From contig JAIUPH010000028.1 of the NCBI GenBank assembly GCA_020161065.1, positions 310,001-374,000 of the forward strand: DNA of 64,000 bases, in the 5' to 3' direction. This DNA comes from Pseudomonadota bacterium. GTDB taxonomy: Bacteria; Pseudomonadota; Gammaproteobacteria; Burkholderiales; Burkholderiaceae_C. Made by a program: the position numbers and the translations under genes. Within the stretch, counting starts at the first letter, position 1, and every line of letters begins with the position of its first letter. This document shows positions 1 through 7,526 of the stretch, piece by piece. The notes under the pieces were generated by a model, which made no database searches, had not been told where the DNA came from, and was given only the letters and a program-made list of their open reading frames with translations.

Positions 1-382
1 AGCGGGCCTGGGCCGCGTCGCGCTCGGCGTGGTTGATCACCACGATGCCCTCGCGCGCCAGCGCCGGCATCAGCTCGTCGTTGAGCAACTGGTACTGCTC
101 GTCCACCAGCGCGTGCGCCGCGCTCGACAGCGCGGCCAGGCCGGCGTGCGCCGTCTCGGCCGCATTGGCATGCCGGCGCGCGGCGTCCATCAGCTCGGCC
201 ATGCGCACCTCGAAGAACTCGTCGAGGTTGGACGACACGATGGTCACGTAGCGCAGCCGCTCCAGCAGCGGCACGTCGGCGCGCCGGGCCTGGGCCAGCA
301 CGCGGCGGTTGAACTCGAGGATCGCGCGCTCGCGGTTGAGCAGCGCCACCTTCGGCGCTGCGGCCGGAACGGGAACGGACAT
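1..382 (-). CDS. ppk1: Polyphosphate kinase 1, N-terminal part (cut by window edge)
   Basis: The reverse strand opens with an ATG at 382 and stays open to the window edge, giving the first 127 or so residues. The product begins MSVPVPAAAPKVALLNRER, followed by LEFNRRVL, then PLLERLRYV and SSNLDEFFEVRMAEL. These match the conserved N-terminal domain of PPK1, which polymerises the gamma phosphate of ATP into polyphosphate. The catalytic histidine domains lie outside the window. The gene is divergent from the EF-hand gene at 598. The family call is firm; whether the gene is intact cannot be seen. Confidence 0.9.
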   Translation of the reverse strand, partial: MSVPVPAAAPKVALLNRERAILEFNRRVLAQARRADVPLLERLRYVTIVSSNLDEFFEVRMAELMDAARRHANAAETAHAGLAALSSAAHALVDEQYQLLNDELMPALAREGIVVINHAERDAAQAR

Positions 383-426
383 GCCCTGCAGTCTAGGCAG
401 CGGCTGCGACAGCTTCGTGACAAGCG

Positions 427-481
427 GAGAAAGGCCGGAGAAGGGCCGGAGAAGGGCTGGAAAAGAGCCGAAAGAGCGCCG
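427..481. repeat. Degenerate 11-bp tandem repeat between ppk1 and the EF-hand gene
   Basis: Four to five consecutive 11-base units run as GAGAAAGGCCG, GAGAAGGGCCG, GAGAAGGGCTG, GAAAAGAGCCG and a looser AAAGAGCGCCG. They lie in the 215-base divergent gap between ppk1 and the EF-hand gene. The period is close to one DNA helical turn, so each purine-rich tract faces roughly the same side of the helix. No function is known to me. It could be slippage-derived filler or a phased protein-binding site. Confidence 0.7.
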
Positions 482-597
482 CTTTTCAAGCCCTCGAAAG
501 GCCCTTTGTACCGAGCCGCACACATTCGTGAAACGTCGCGCTGACGGGCGCTGCGCACCATCGACGGCACCGCCACTGACTTGCAAAGGAACCCCCG

Positions 598-1329
598 ATG
601 AGCTCGATCAGCAACCTTTCTTCGGGCAGCCATGCCTGGGGCATGGAAAGGCCCGACCCCGCCAAGATGAAGCAGCGCCTGTTCGAAAAGACCGACGCCG
701 ACGGCTCGGGCACGGTCAACACCGACGAACTGAAGACGCTGCTGGCCCAGGCCGCCGAACGCAGCGGCCAGGACCTGGGCGACGCCGACACGGCGATGAA
801 GACCATGGACAGCAACGGCGACGGCAGCCTGGACGCCGACGAGCTGGACCAGGGCCTGCGCGAGCTGATGCCGCCGCCGGGATCGACGGTGGAGTTCGCG
901 CAGCGCCGGGACGGCAGTGCCAGCAGCAGCAACGATGGCGACGGTGGCATGCAAGGCATGCAGGGCATGCCGCCACCGCCGCCGATGATGATGATGGGCG
1001 GCGCCGGCGGTGCGGAGGGCGCCGACGGCGCATCGGCCGACGACGTCAAGTCGCTCAGCTCGGCGCTGCAGCAGCTCGCCCAGGTGGTCGACAGCGACCA
1101 GGACCAGACCTTGAGCGACAGCGAGACCGAGCGCTTCGGCACGGTGCTGCAGCAGGCGCTGAAGGAGCAGGACCACACCGCCAGCAGCGATGCCGGCAAC
1201 GACGCCCAGCGCCTGACCGCGCTGATCCAGCGCCTGGTGTCGATCTACCAGGGCGGCGACGGCAGCACCGGCACCACCACCAGCGGCGGCACCGACAGCG
1301 GCAGCACCTCGGTCAACCTCAGCGTCTGA
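598..1329 (+). CDS. EF-hand domain protein
   Basis: The 243-residue product carries two textbook EF-hand loops, DADGSGTVNTDE at residues 33-44 and DSNGDGSLDADE at 71-82. A third, weaker loop, DSDQDQTLSDSE, is at 165-176. Acidic and hydroxyl residues sit at the calcium-coordinating positions, so calcium binding is expected for the first pair. Between the halves is a low-complexity linker rich in Gly, Met and a run of prolines (about 105-145). No signal peptide or membrane segment is evident, so it is probably cytosolic or exported by another route. AAAGGA lies a few bases before the ATG. It resembles proteobacterial EF-hand proteins of unknown role; a calcium buffer or sensor is inference. Confidence 0.8.
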   Translation: MSSISNLSSGSHAWGMERPDPAKMKQRLFEKTDADGSGTVNTDELKTLLAQAAERSGQDLGDADTAMKTMDSNGDGSLDADELDQGLRELMPPPGSTVEFAQRRDGSASSSNDGDGGMQGMQGMPPPPPMMMMGGAGGAEGADGASADDVKSLSSALQQLAQVVDSDQDQTLSDSETERFGTVLQQALKEQDHTASSDAGNDAQRLTALIQRLVSIYQGGDGSTGTTTSGGTDSGSTSVNLSV

Positions 1330-1418
1330 CGACACGCCCCGCCGCACGCCACCCGCGCGCCGCGCGCGCCCGGCCGGCCCGCGCGACCCGGGGCCGCCGG
1401 CGCTTAGCATCGGCGCCC

Positions 1419-1832
1419 GTGCGCAGCGCCACCCGATTCCTGCAAGCCGGCCCCGGCCCGCGCGCCCGCCGCGCCTGGCAGCTGCTATTGGTGCTGCTGA
1501 TGCTGGCCGTCTGCGCGCTGGCCTTCGCGCCGCACCCGCCGCCGGCGCTGGACACCGGCTGGGACAAGCGCAACCACCTGCTGGCCTTCGGCAGCCTGGC
1601 CTGCGTGGCCGAGCTGGCGTTCTGGCCGGCGCGGTGGCGGCGCTGCAAGGTGCTGCTCGGGCTGCTGGCCTTCGGCGGCTTCATCGAGATCGTGCAATCG
1701 CAGATCCCCGAGCGCTCGGCCGAATGGGGCGACCTGCTGGCCGACGGCCTGGGCATCGCGCTCGGGCTGGCGGTCATCGCGGCCTTGGTTCGGCTGGGCC
1801 GCCGGCGGGCATCGAAATCGCCGTCGGCCTGA
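1419..1832 (+). CDS. VanZ-like family small membrane protein
   Basis: The 137-residue product most likely starts at a GTG at 1419. It has a hydrophobic first helix (LLLVLLMLAVCALAF), then DTGWDKRNHLLAFGSLA, a second helix, and FIEIVQSQIPERSAEWGDLLAD before a final helix. The D-K-NH-LAF and E..Q..IPxRSxEWxDLxAD motifs are characteristic of VanZ-like membrane proteins. The family is named after a teicoplanin-resistance accessory gene, but most members have unknown function. The start codon is a judgement, because the frame is open upstream without a clear ribosome-binding site. Confidence 0.75.
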   Translation: MRSATRFLQAGPGPRARRAWQLLLVLLMLAVCALAFAPHPPPALDTGWDKRNHLLAFGSLACVAELAFWPARWRRCKVLLGLLAFGGFIEIVQSQIPERSAEWGDLLADGLGIALGLAVIAALVRLGRRRASKSPSA

Positions 1833-1915
1833 AATCGCCCGCCCGCTGGCTCACTCTTTGAGCGACCGGGCCCGGAGACTGCGCTCCATCCCGCCGGCGG
1901 CCGCCGGTGCTTTCG

Positions 1916-3112
1916 ATGGAGAACCCCGTGACGCAGACCCTGCTCGACCTGGACACGCTGAGCGCCGACCCGCTGGACCGCACCGGCTTCGACATCGGCT
2001 GGGACCACGCCCGCCACGCGCTGGTGCCGCCCGCCGAACTGATGCTCGACGGCACGCCCGTCAGCCAGGGCTGGCGCGCCGCGCGCGCGGTGTTCGGCCG
2101 CCGCACCGTGGCCGCCAGCCGCAACGTGCGCCAGTGGCTGGCCTTGCGCCTGCAGGCCTGGCGCGAAGGCGTGGCCTTCGACGACCTGCAGGTCACGCCG
2201 CACTACCTGGGCCAGCTGGAAACGCGCCACTGCCCGGTGACGCGCGCGCCGCTGGGCGGCGCCTTGCGCGGCCCCGACAGCCCGGTGGTCGCCCGCCTGA
2301 ACGCCGCCGCCGGCTACGCGGCCGGCAACCTGCTGGTGCTGAGCCGCCGCGCCGCGCGCGCCCTGCAAGCCTGCAGCAGCGCCGACCAGGCGCGCGAACG
2401 CGCCGAACGGCTGGCGCGCCTGCCCGCGGGCCGCGCGGTCGACGCGTGCGATGCCGCGCTGGATGCGGCGTTGGATGCCGAGCAATGGGCCCGCCTGGCC
2501 ACGCTGATGAGCCTGGCCCAGCCGCTGCCCCAGGTGCAGGCCGTGCGGCTGCCGCTGCGCGCGCTGCCGCCCAACCGCGTGCGCGTGCTCAACGCCGCGC
2601 AAGGCCTGCAGGCGCTGCTGACGCTGCGCCTGCACGCCGCCGGCTGGAGCCGCCGCGCCCGCGCCATCGCCGAGTTGCTGCCGCGGCCCGAGCTGCGGCA
2701 CGACTTCAACCTCTTCGTCGGCGCGCTGGCGGTGCCGCTGATGTCGATTGCCGACGGCCTGCCGCCGCGCGAGCTGCGCTGGGCGCAGGAAGACGCCTGG
2801 GCCGACGGCCGCGTGCAGCGCCGCTGGGCGCAGTTCGCGGTGCAGTTGAGCGCGGCCGAATGCGAGGCCTGGCTGCGCCAGTTGGTCGACCGCGGGCTGG
2901 CCGGCGTGCGCGTGCTGGTGCACGAGCCCGAGGCGGCTGACGCGGGGGCCGGCGAGGCCCCGGCTAACCCCCAAGCTCAACGTGCCGCGACCGCTTGGCC
3001 GGCGCGCCGGCCGGCCAAGGGTCAGCGACCCGCGGGCTTGCCCGCCGAGCGCCCCACCGACGGCAGGCCGCCGCTGAACAGCTCGGCGATCATCTCGCCC
3101 AGCGCCTCGTAG
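1916..3112 (+). CDS. Conserved-looking protein of unknown function
   Basis: A long forward frame with codon use typical of the region encodes about 398 residues starting MENPVTQTLLDLDTLSADPLDRTGFDIGWDHARH. A GTG at 1907 is an alternative start. I do not recognise the family. The protein looks soluble and is rich in Ala, Arg and Leu. It includes a segment around LETRHCPVTRAPLGG that could be a degenerate metal- or nucleic-acid-binding turn. The last 60 or so residues are low complexity, and the final 91 bases overlap the 3' end of the convergent TetR gene. The functional protein may therefore effectively end near residue 335. No signal peptide or transmembrane helix is visible. Confidence 0.6.
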   Translation: MENPVTQTLLDLDTLSADPLDRTGFDIGWDHARHALVPPAELMLDGTPVSQGWRAARAVFGRRTVAASRNVRQWLALRLQAWREGVAFDDLQVTPHYLGQLETRHCPVTRAPLGGALRGPDSPVVARLNAAAGYAAGNLLVLSRRAARALQACSSADQARERAERLARLPAGRAVDACDAALDAALDAEQWARLATLMSLAQPLPQVQAVRLPLRALPPNRVRVLNAAQGLQALLTLRLHAAGWSRRARAIAELLPRPELRHDFNLFVGALAVPLMSIADGLPPRELRWAQEDAWADGRVQRRWAQFAVQLSAAECEAWLRQLVDRGLAGVRVLVHEPEAADAGAGEAPANPQAQRAATAWPARRPAKGQRPAGLPAERPTDGRPPLNSSAIISPSAS

Positions 3113-3639
3113 CTGAGCGCGCCTTCGGGGCGCAGCCAGGTGAAGGTCCAGTTCATCATGCCGAACAGCAGCATGGTCAGCGGCTTGTGCAGCCGCTGCA
3201 GCCGCAGCTCGGGCCGCAACGCGACGATGGCCTCGGCAAAGCGCGCGACGACGCGGCGTTCGGCCGCCAGCACCTGGTGGCGCTCGGGCTCGGGCAGGAA
3301 GCGCACGTCCTCGGTCAGCACGCGGTGCTGGTGCTGCGCGCCGGCGTAGGCGGCCATGAAGCGGCGGATCAGCGCGCGCAGCCGCGCCTCGGCGTCCAGC
3401 CCCGGCGGCAGGCCATCGAACAGCGTCTCCAGCCGCGCCACGTGGCCGCCGGCGATGTGCAGCAGCAGGCTTTGCTTGTCGGTGAAGTAGTGGTACAGCG
3501 TCGGCTTGCTGACGCCGCAGGCCGCGGCCACCTGGTTCATCGTGGTCGCCGTGTAGCCCTGGCGCGCGAACAGCTCGGCGGCACGCGCGCCGATCTGCTC
3601 GCGCTGGTCGTCGTAGCCGGCGGCGCGCGCTCGGGCCAC
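3022..3639 (-). CDS. paaR: TetR-family regulator, probable PaaR
   Basis: The 205-residue protein has the TetR N-terminal helix-turn-helix (RAAELFARQGYTATTMNQVA, then CGVSKPTLYHYFTDKQSLL, residues about 15-60) and a variable C-terminal ligand domain. It is the last gene of the leftward paa operon, 10 bases after paaE. In many betaproteobacteria the paa genes are controlled by a TetR-type PaaR that is released from DNA by phenylacetyl-CoA. A perfect 14-base palindrome of TetR-operator type lies in the operon promoter at 10180-10193, so repression with feedback on its own transcription is likely. The effector is inferred from context. Confidence 0.85.
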   Translation of the reverse strand: MARARAAGYDDQREQIGARAAELFARQGYTATTMNQVAAACGVSKPTLYHYFTDKQSLLLHIAGGHVARLETLFDGLPPGLDAEARLRALIRRFMAAYAGAQHQHRVLTEDVRFLPEPERHQVLAAERRVVARFAEAIVALRPELRLQRLHKPLTMLLFGMMNWTFTWLRPEGALSYEALGEMIAELFSGGLPSVGRSAGKPAGR

Positions 3640-3649
3640 GGCGGGCGCC

Positions 3650-4768
3650 TCAGCGGTGGTCGAACGAGACCACCACCTGCTCGGTCAGCGGGTGCGCCTG
3701 GCAGGTGAGGATGAAGCCGGCCTCGAGGTCGGCCTTCTCCAGCGCGAAGTTGCGGTCCATGCGCACCTCGCCTTGCAGCAGCTTGGCGCGGCAGGTGGCG
3801 CAGACGCCGCTCTTGCAAGAGAACGGCACGTCCATGCCGGCGCGCGAGGCGGCGGCCAGGATGCTTTCGTCGCCGGGCTGGAAGCCGATCTCGCGCGTCA
3901 GCCCGTCGCGCACGACGGTGATGCGCGCGGTGGTCGCGTCGCCTTCGCGCGGCGCGTGCAGCGTGGCGTCGGCGGCCGAGGGCGGCACGCCGAAGCGTTC
4001 GACGTGGATGCGCTCGGGCGCCAGGCCGGCGGCCAGCAGCGCAGCCTCGACCTCGTCGTTCAGCGCATGAGGGCCGCAGACGAAGGCCTGGTCGACGGTC
4101 TCGATGCCGATGATGGGCGCGAAGCGCTCGATCTTCTCGCGGTCGAGCCGGCCGCTGTTGAGCGGAGAATCGACTTGCTCGCGCGAGAACACCGGGTGCA
4201 GCGCCAGCCGCGTGAGGTAGCGGTTCTTCAGGTCTTCCAGCTCTTCCTTGAACATCGTCGACCCGGCGCTGCGGTTGCCGTACAGCAGCGTGACGCGGCT
4301 GCCCGGCTCGCCGGCCAGCACCGACTTGACGATGGACAGCACCGGCGTGATGCCCGAGCCGCCGGCCACGCACAGCAAGTGCCGCGGCGGCGCCGTCTGT
4401 GCCGCTGTCTGCGCCGTCGCTTGCGCCACCGCGGCGCCGAAGCGGCCCTGCGGCTCCATCACCTCCAGCGTGTCACCGGCCTTCAGTTCCTGGTGCAGCC
4501 AGTTGGAGAACACGCCACCGTCGACGCGGCGCACGCCGACGCGCAAGCCTTCGCCGGCGGCGGCGCAGATCGAGTACGAGCGGCGCAGGTCGCCACCCGC
4601 GGCGCCGCCGGCGGCGCCGGCCGCGCGGCGCAGCGTCAGGTACTGGCCGGGCTGGAAGCGAAAGGTCGCGCGCAAGTCGTCGGGCACCTCGAAGCTGAGG
4701 ACCAGCGCGTCGTCGGTGTCGGCGCGCAGCTCGCGCACGCGCAGCGGGTGGAAGTGCAGACCAGTCAT
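3650..4768 (-). CDS. paaE: Phenylacetyl-CoA epoxidase reductase PaaE
   Basis: The 372-residue reductase passes electrons from NAD(P)H to the PaaABC oxygenase. The N-terminal FAD-binding domain shows RFQPGQYLTLR and RRSYSICAA. The nucleotide-binding domain shows CVAGGSGITPVLSIVKSVL. The C-terminal plant-type 2Fe-2S domain has CKSGVCATC and a final cysteine in ILTCQAHP. The start MTGLHFHPLRVRELR matches the usual PaaE N-terminus. An Ala/Gln/Thr-rich stretch near residues 113-125 and a Gly/Ala-rich loop near 50-60 look like small insertions. It lies 23 bases after paaD. Confidence 0.95.
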   Translation of the reverse strand: MTGLHFHPLRVRELRADTDDALVLSFEVPDDLRATFRFQPGQYLTLRRAAGAAGGAAGGDLRRSYSICAAAGEGLRVGVRRVDGGVFSNWLHQELKAGDTLEVMEPQGRFGAAVAQATAQTAAQTAPPRHLLCVAGGSGITPVLSIVKSVLAGEPGSRVTLLYGNRSAGSTMFKEELEDLKNRYLTRLALHPVFSREQVDSPLNSGRLDREKIERFAPIIGIETVDQAFVCGPHALNDEVEAALLAAGLAPERIHVERFGVPPSAADATLHAPREGDATTARITVVRDGLTREIGFQPGDESILAAASRAGMDVPFSCKSGVCATCRAKLLQGEVRMDRNFALEKADLEAGFILTCQAHPLTEQVVVSFDHR

Positions 4769-4791
4769 GCCAAGGGGCCTCTCGCGTCGGG

Positions 4792-5382
4792 TCAGATCGG
4801 TTTGAAGTGCTCGAACGGCTCGCGGCAGCTCAGGCAGCGGTACAGCGCCTTGCAGGCGGTGGAGCCGAAGGCCGAGAGCCGCTCGGTCTGCGCGCTGCCG
4901 CAGCGCGGGCAGTCGACGCCGCGGGCGTGGATGCGGATCGCGACCGGGCGCGGCCCGTCGTCCACCGCCGCGCTGCCGCTGGGCGGCGCGATGCCGTAGT
5001 CGCGCAGCTTGCGCCGGCCTTCGGCGCTGATCCAGTCGGTGGTCCAGGCCGGCGCGCGCCGCGTGCTGACGGTCACCGGCCCGAAGCCGGCCGCGGCCAG
5101 CGCGTCGTGCACGCTTTGCGCGATCACCTCGGTGGCCGGGCAGCCGCTGTAAGTCGGCGTTAGCACGACTTCCACACCGGCGTCCAGCGCCTTCACCTCG
5201 CGCACGATGCCGAGGTCGCACACCGAGAGCACCGGCACCTCGGGGTCGGGCACCTGTTGCAGGACCGCCCACGCCGTTTGCTCGCGCTGCCCAAGCGGCC
5301 GCCGCGGGACCGGCTTTGCCGGACCGCCAGCGGCGCCCCCCTGGGGGGGAGGCGCCGAAGGCGCTGCGGGAGGGATCACCAT
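4792..5382 (-). CDS. paaD: PaaD, iron-sulfur/assembly protein of the phenylacetyl-CoA epoxidase
   Basis: The 196-residue protein has the DUF59/MIP18-like domain (VPDPEVPVLSVCDLGIVREV, then LTPTYSGCPATEVI). A C-terminal zinc-ribbon-like part has CPRCGS, a single Cys, and CLSC. PaaD is required for maturation of the epoxidase. The ATG overlaps the paaC stop (ATGGTGA), which supports this start. The first 30 or so residues (rich in Pro, Ala, Gly) are encoded by a GC-rich palindromic repeat at about 5301-5376 and have no counterpart in the PaaD I know. The element appears to have become coding sequence. There is no other plausible start before the conserved domain. Confidence 0.93.
   Translation of the reverse strand: MVIPPAAPSAPPPQGGAAGGPAKPVPRRPLGQREQTAWAVLQQVPDPEVPVLSVCDLGIVREVKALDAGVEVVLTPTYSGCPATEVIAQSVHDALAAAGFGPVTVSTRRAPAWTTDWISAEGRRKLRDYGIAPPSGSAAVDDGPRPVAIRIHARGVDCPRCGSAQTERLSAFGSTACKALYRCLSCREPFEHFKPI
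5301..5376. repeat. GC-rich palindromic repeat element forming the paaD 5' coding end
   Basis: The core at 5332-5356 pairs GGCGCC-CCCC with GGGG-GGA-GGCGCC, a strong hairpin. It is followed by GGCGCCGAAGGCGCT, a second small hairpin with loop GAA. To its left lie the GGACCGG and CCGGACC arms around CTTTG. I recall very similar elements scattered many times through Burkholderiales genomes, usually between genes. Here the element sits inside the paaC-paaD junction and is translated. Only one copy is visible in this window. Confidence 0.65.
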
Positions 5383-6185
5383 GTTCCGCCCGGGTAGCGC
5401 CGCTGCAGCGACTGCATCTCGGCCAGGATGAAGCCCATGTGCTCGCTGTGCCGGCCCTGGCTGCCGGTGGCGACGAAGGGCACCTCGGCCGGCAGGGCCA
5501 GCGTGGCTTCGTCGAGCACGGCCTGCACCTCGGCGCGCCAGGGCTCGCGCAACTCGGCGCGCGACGGGCCCAGGCCGGCGGCCGCGGCGGCGGCGTCCAC
5601 CTCGTCGGCGGCGAACAGCTCGCCGACGTAGGGCCAGGCCTTGTCCAGCGCGGCCTGCATGCGGCGCTGCGACTCGGCAGTGCCGTCGCCCAGGCGCACG
5701 GCCCAGTCGGCGGCGTGCTGCTGGTGGTAGCGCGCTTCCTTCAGCGCCTTGGCGGCGATGGCGGCCAGCTCGGCATCGGCCGACGAAGACAGCCGCTGCC
5801 AGGCCAGCTTCAACCAGGTGGCCAGCAGCAGGTTGCGCACCACCGTGTCGGCAAAGTCGCCGCCGGGCGAATGCGCGCTGCTGCGCCGCATCGGCTGCTC
5901 CACCAGCGTGAGGTTGAAGTAGTCGGGCTCTTCGCGCAGGAAGGCCATCTGGTCTTCGTCGAAACCCTGGCCTTCCAGTTCAGCGGCACGGGTCAGCAGG
6001 CCGCGCGCCTGGCCGATGAGGTCCAGCGCCATGTTGCTGAGCGCGATGTCTTCTTCCAGCACCGGCCCGTGGCCGCACCATTCGCTCAGACGCTGGGCGT
6101 GGATCAGACAGGTGTCGGCCCAGCGCAGCAGGTAGCGCACGGGCGGCGTGAGCTGCAGTTGCAGCGATTCGGCGACGGCGGTCAT
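5376..6185 (-). CDS. paaC: Phenylacetyl-CoA epoxidase structural subunit PaaC
   Basis: The 269-residue helical protein is the non-catalytic partner of PaaA in the multicomponent epoxidase. Characteristic stretches are YLLRWADTCLIHAQRLSEWC, LEEDIALSNMALDLIGQAR, and REEPDYFNLTLVEQP. It keeps the ferritin-like fold but is not expected to hold the active di-iron centre. The stop overlaps the paaD start, and paaB ends 10 bases upstream. Length and order fit the standard paaABCDE block. Confidence 0.96.
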   Translation of the reverse strand: MTAVAESLQLQLTPPVRYLLRWADTCLIHAQRLSEWCGHGPVLEEDIALSNMALDLIGQARGLLTRAAELEGQGFDEDQMAFLREEPDYFNLTLVEQPMRRSSAHSPGGDFADTVVRNLLLATWLKLAWQRLSSSADAELAAIAAKALKEARYHQQHAADWAVRLGDGTAESQRRMQAALDKAWPYVGELFAADEVDAAAAAAGLGPSRAELREPWRAEVQAVLDEATLALPAEVPFVATGSQGRHSEHMGFILAEMQSLQRRYPGGTW

Positions 6186-6195
6186 CGGGCGGCCC

Positions 6196-6507
6196 TCACA
6201 TGTGGTTCACGGCTTCGGGCAGCTCGTAGAACGTGGGATGGCGGTAGACCTTGTCCTCGGCCGGGTCGAACAGCATGTCCTTGTCGCCGGGGTCGCTGGC
6301 GACGATGTCGCTGCTTCTCACCACCCAGACGCTGCTGCCTTCCTGGCGGCGGGTGTAGACCTCGCGCGCCATCTGCACCGCCATCTTGGCGTCGGGCGCG
6401 TGCAGGCTGCCGCAGTGCTTGTGGTCGAGGCCGGCCTTGGGGCGGACGAAGATTTCCCACAGCGGCCATTCGCTGCGCGTCGTCGTTGCGGTGGTGCTGG
6501 TGTTCAT
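6196..6507 (-). CDS. paaB: Phenylacetyl-CoA epoxidase subunit PaaB
   Basis: The 103-residue protein starts [20 protein letters not shown] and contains [19 protein letters not shown] and [18 protein letters not shown], all typical of PaaB. PaaB bridges PaaAC heterodimers in the epoxidase complex. Its ATG overlaps the paaA stop by four bases (ATGA), giving translational coupling. An open frame continues further upstream but only as a shadow of paaA. Confidence 0.96.
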   Translation of the reverse strand: MNTSTTATTTRSEWPLWEIFVRPKAGLDHKHCGSLHAPDAKMAVQMAREVYTRRQEGSSVWVVRSSDIVASDPGDKDMLFDPAEDKVYRHPTFYELPEAVNHM

Positions 6508-7505
6508 GCGGCTTCCTCCTTGGTGGCTTGCTTGCGGGCGTGGGCCAGCGCGGCGTCGCGCACCCAGGCGCCGTCGTCCCAGGCCTGCACGCGCGCGGCC
6601 AGGCGTTCGCGGTTGCAGGGGCCGTTGCCGCCCACCACGCGCCAGAACTCGTCCCAGTCGATGGGGCCGAAGTCGTAGTGGCCGCGCTCGGCGTTCCACT
6701 TCAACAGCGGGTCGGGCAGGCTGACGCCCAGCACCTTGGCCTGGTCGGCGGTGGCGTCGATGAACTTCTGGCGCAGGTCGTCGTTGCTGATGCGCTTGAT
6801 GCCCCAACGCGCGCTCTGCGCGCCGTGCACGCTTTCGCCGTCGGGCGGGCCGAACATCATCAGGCTGGGCCACCACCAGCGGTTCACCGCGTCCTGCACC
6901 ATGGCCTTCTGCGCGGCGCTGCCCTCGCGCATCATCACGTTCAGCGCGTCGAAGCCCTGGCGCTGGTGGAAGCTCTCCTCGCGGCAGATGCGCACCATCG
7001 CGCGCGCATAGGGCGCGTAGCTGCAGCGCGTGAGCGGCACCTGGTTCATGATGGCCGCGCCGTCCACCAGCCAGCCGATGACGCCGATGTCGGCCCAGTT
7101 CAGCGTGGGGTAGTTGAAGATGCTGCTGTACTTGGCCTTGCCGCTGTGCAGCGCATCGAGCAACTGGTCGCGGCTGACGCCCAGCGTCTCGGCCGCGGCG
7201 TACAGGTACAGGCCGTGGCCGCCTTCGTCCTGGATCTTGGCCAGCAGGATCGCCTTGCGCTTGAGCGTGGGCGCGCGCGTCACCCAGTTGCCCTCGGGCA
7301 GCATGCCGACGATTTCGCTGTGCGCGTGCTGGCTGATCTGCCGCACCAGCGTCTTGCGGTAATGGTCGGGCATCCAGTCCTTGGCTTCGATGAAGCCGCC
7401 CGCGTCGATCGTCTCGTCGAAGCGGCGCTCGAGTTCGGCCTCTTCGGCCGAGCGCACGGCCTTGCGTTCTTCCTTCGGACCGAGGTCCATCGCCTGCGTG
7501 TACAT
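6504..7505 (-). CDS. paaA: Phenylacetyl-CoA epoxidase catalytic subunit PaaA
   Basis: The 333-residue di-iron oxygenase inserts one oxygen atom into the ring of phenylacetyl-CoA to form the 1,2-epoxide. Ligand-bearing motifs are present: DEGGH at residues 93-97 and REESFH at 175-180, each on a long helix. [12 protein letters not shown] at the N-terminus and [19 protein letters not shown] near the C-terminus are PaaA hallmarks. It lies 21 bases downstream of paaK and overlaps paaB. Full length and no missing key residue seen. Confidence 0.97.
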   Translation of the reverse strand: MYTQAMDLGPKEERKAVRSAEEAELERRFDETIDAGGFIEAKDWMPDHYRKTLVRQISQHAHSEIVGMLPEGNWVTRAPTLKRKAILLAKIQDEGGHGLYLYAAAETLGVSRDQLLDALHSGKAKYSSIFNYPTLNWADIGVIGWLVDGAAIMNQVPLTRCSYAPYARAMVRICREESFHQRQGFDALNVMMREGSAAQKAMVQDAVNRWWWPSLMMFGPPDGESVHGAQSARWGIKRISNDDLRQKFIDATADQAKVLGVSLPDPLLKWNAERGHYDFGPIDWDEFWRVVGGNGPCNRERLAARVQAWDDGAWVRDAALAHARKQATKEEAA

Positions 7506-7526
7506 GCGGCGTTCTCCTTCAAGCGT

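Noticed and set aside
427-481. CRISPR-like array
   Set aside because: Units are contiguous 11-mers without spacers. No cas gene is present, and none of the other short repeats in the window has unique spacers.
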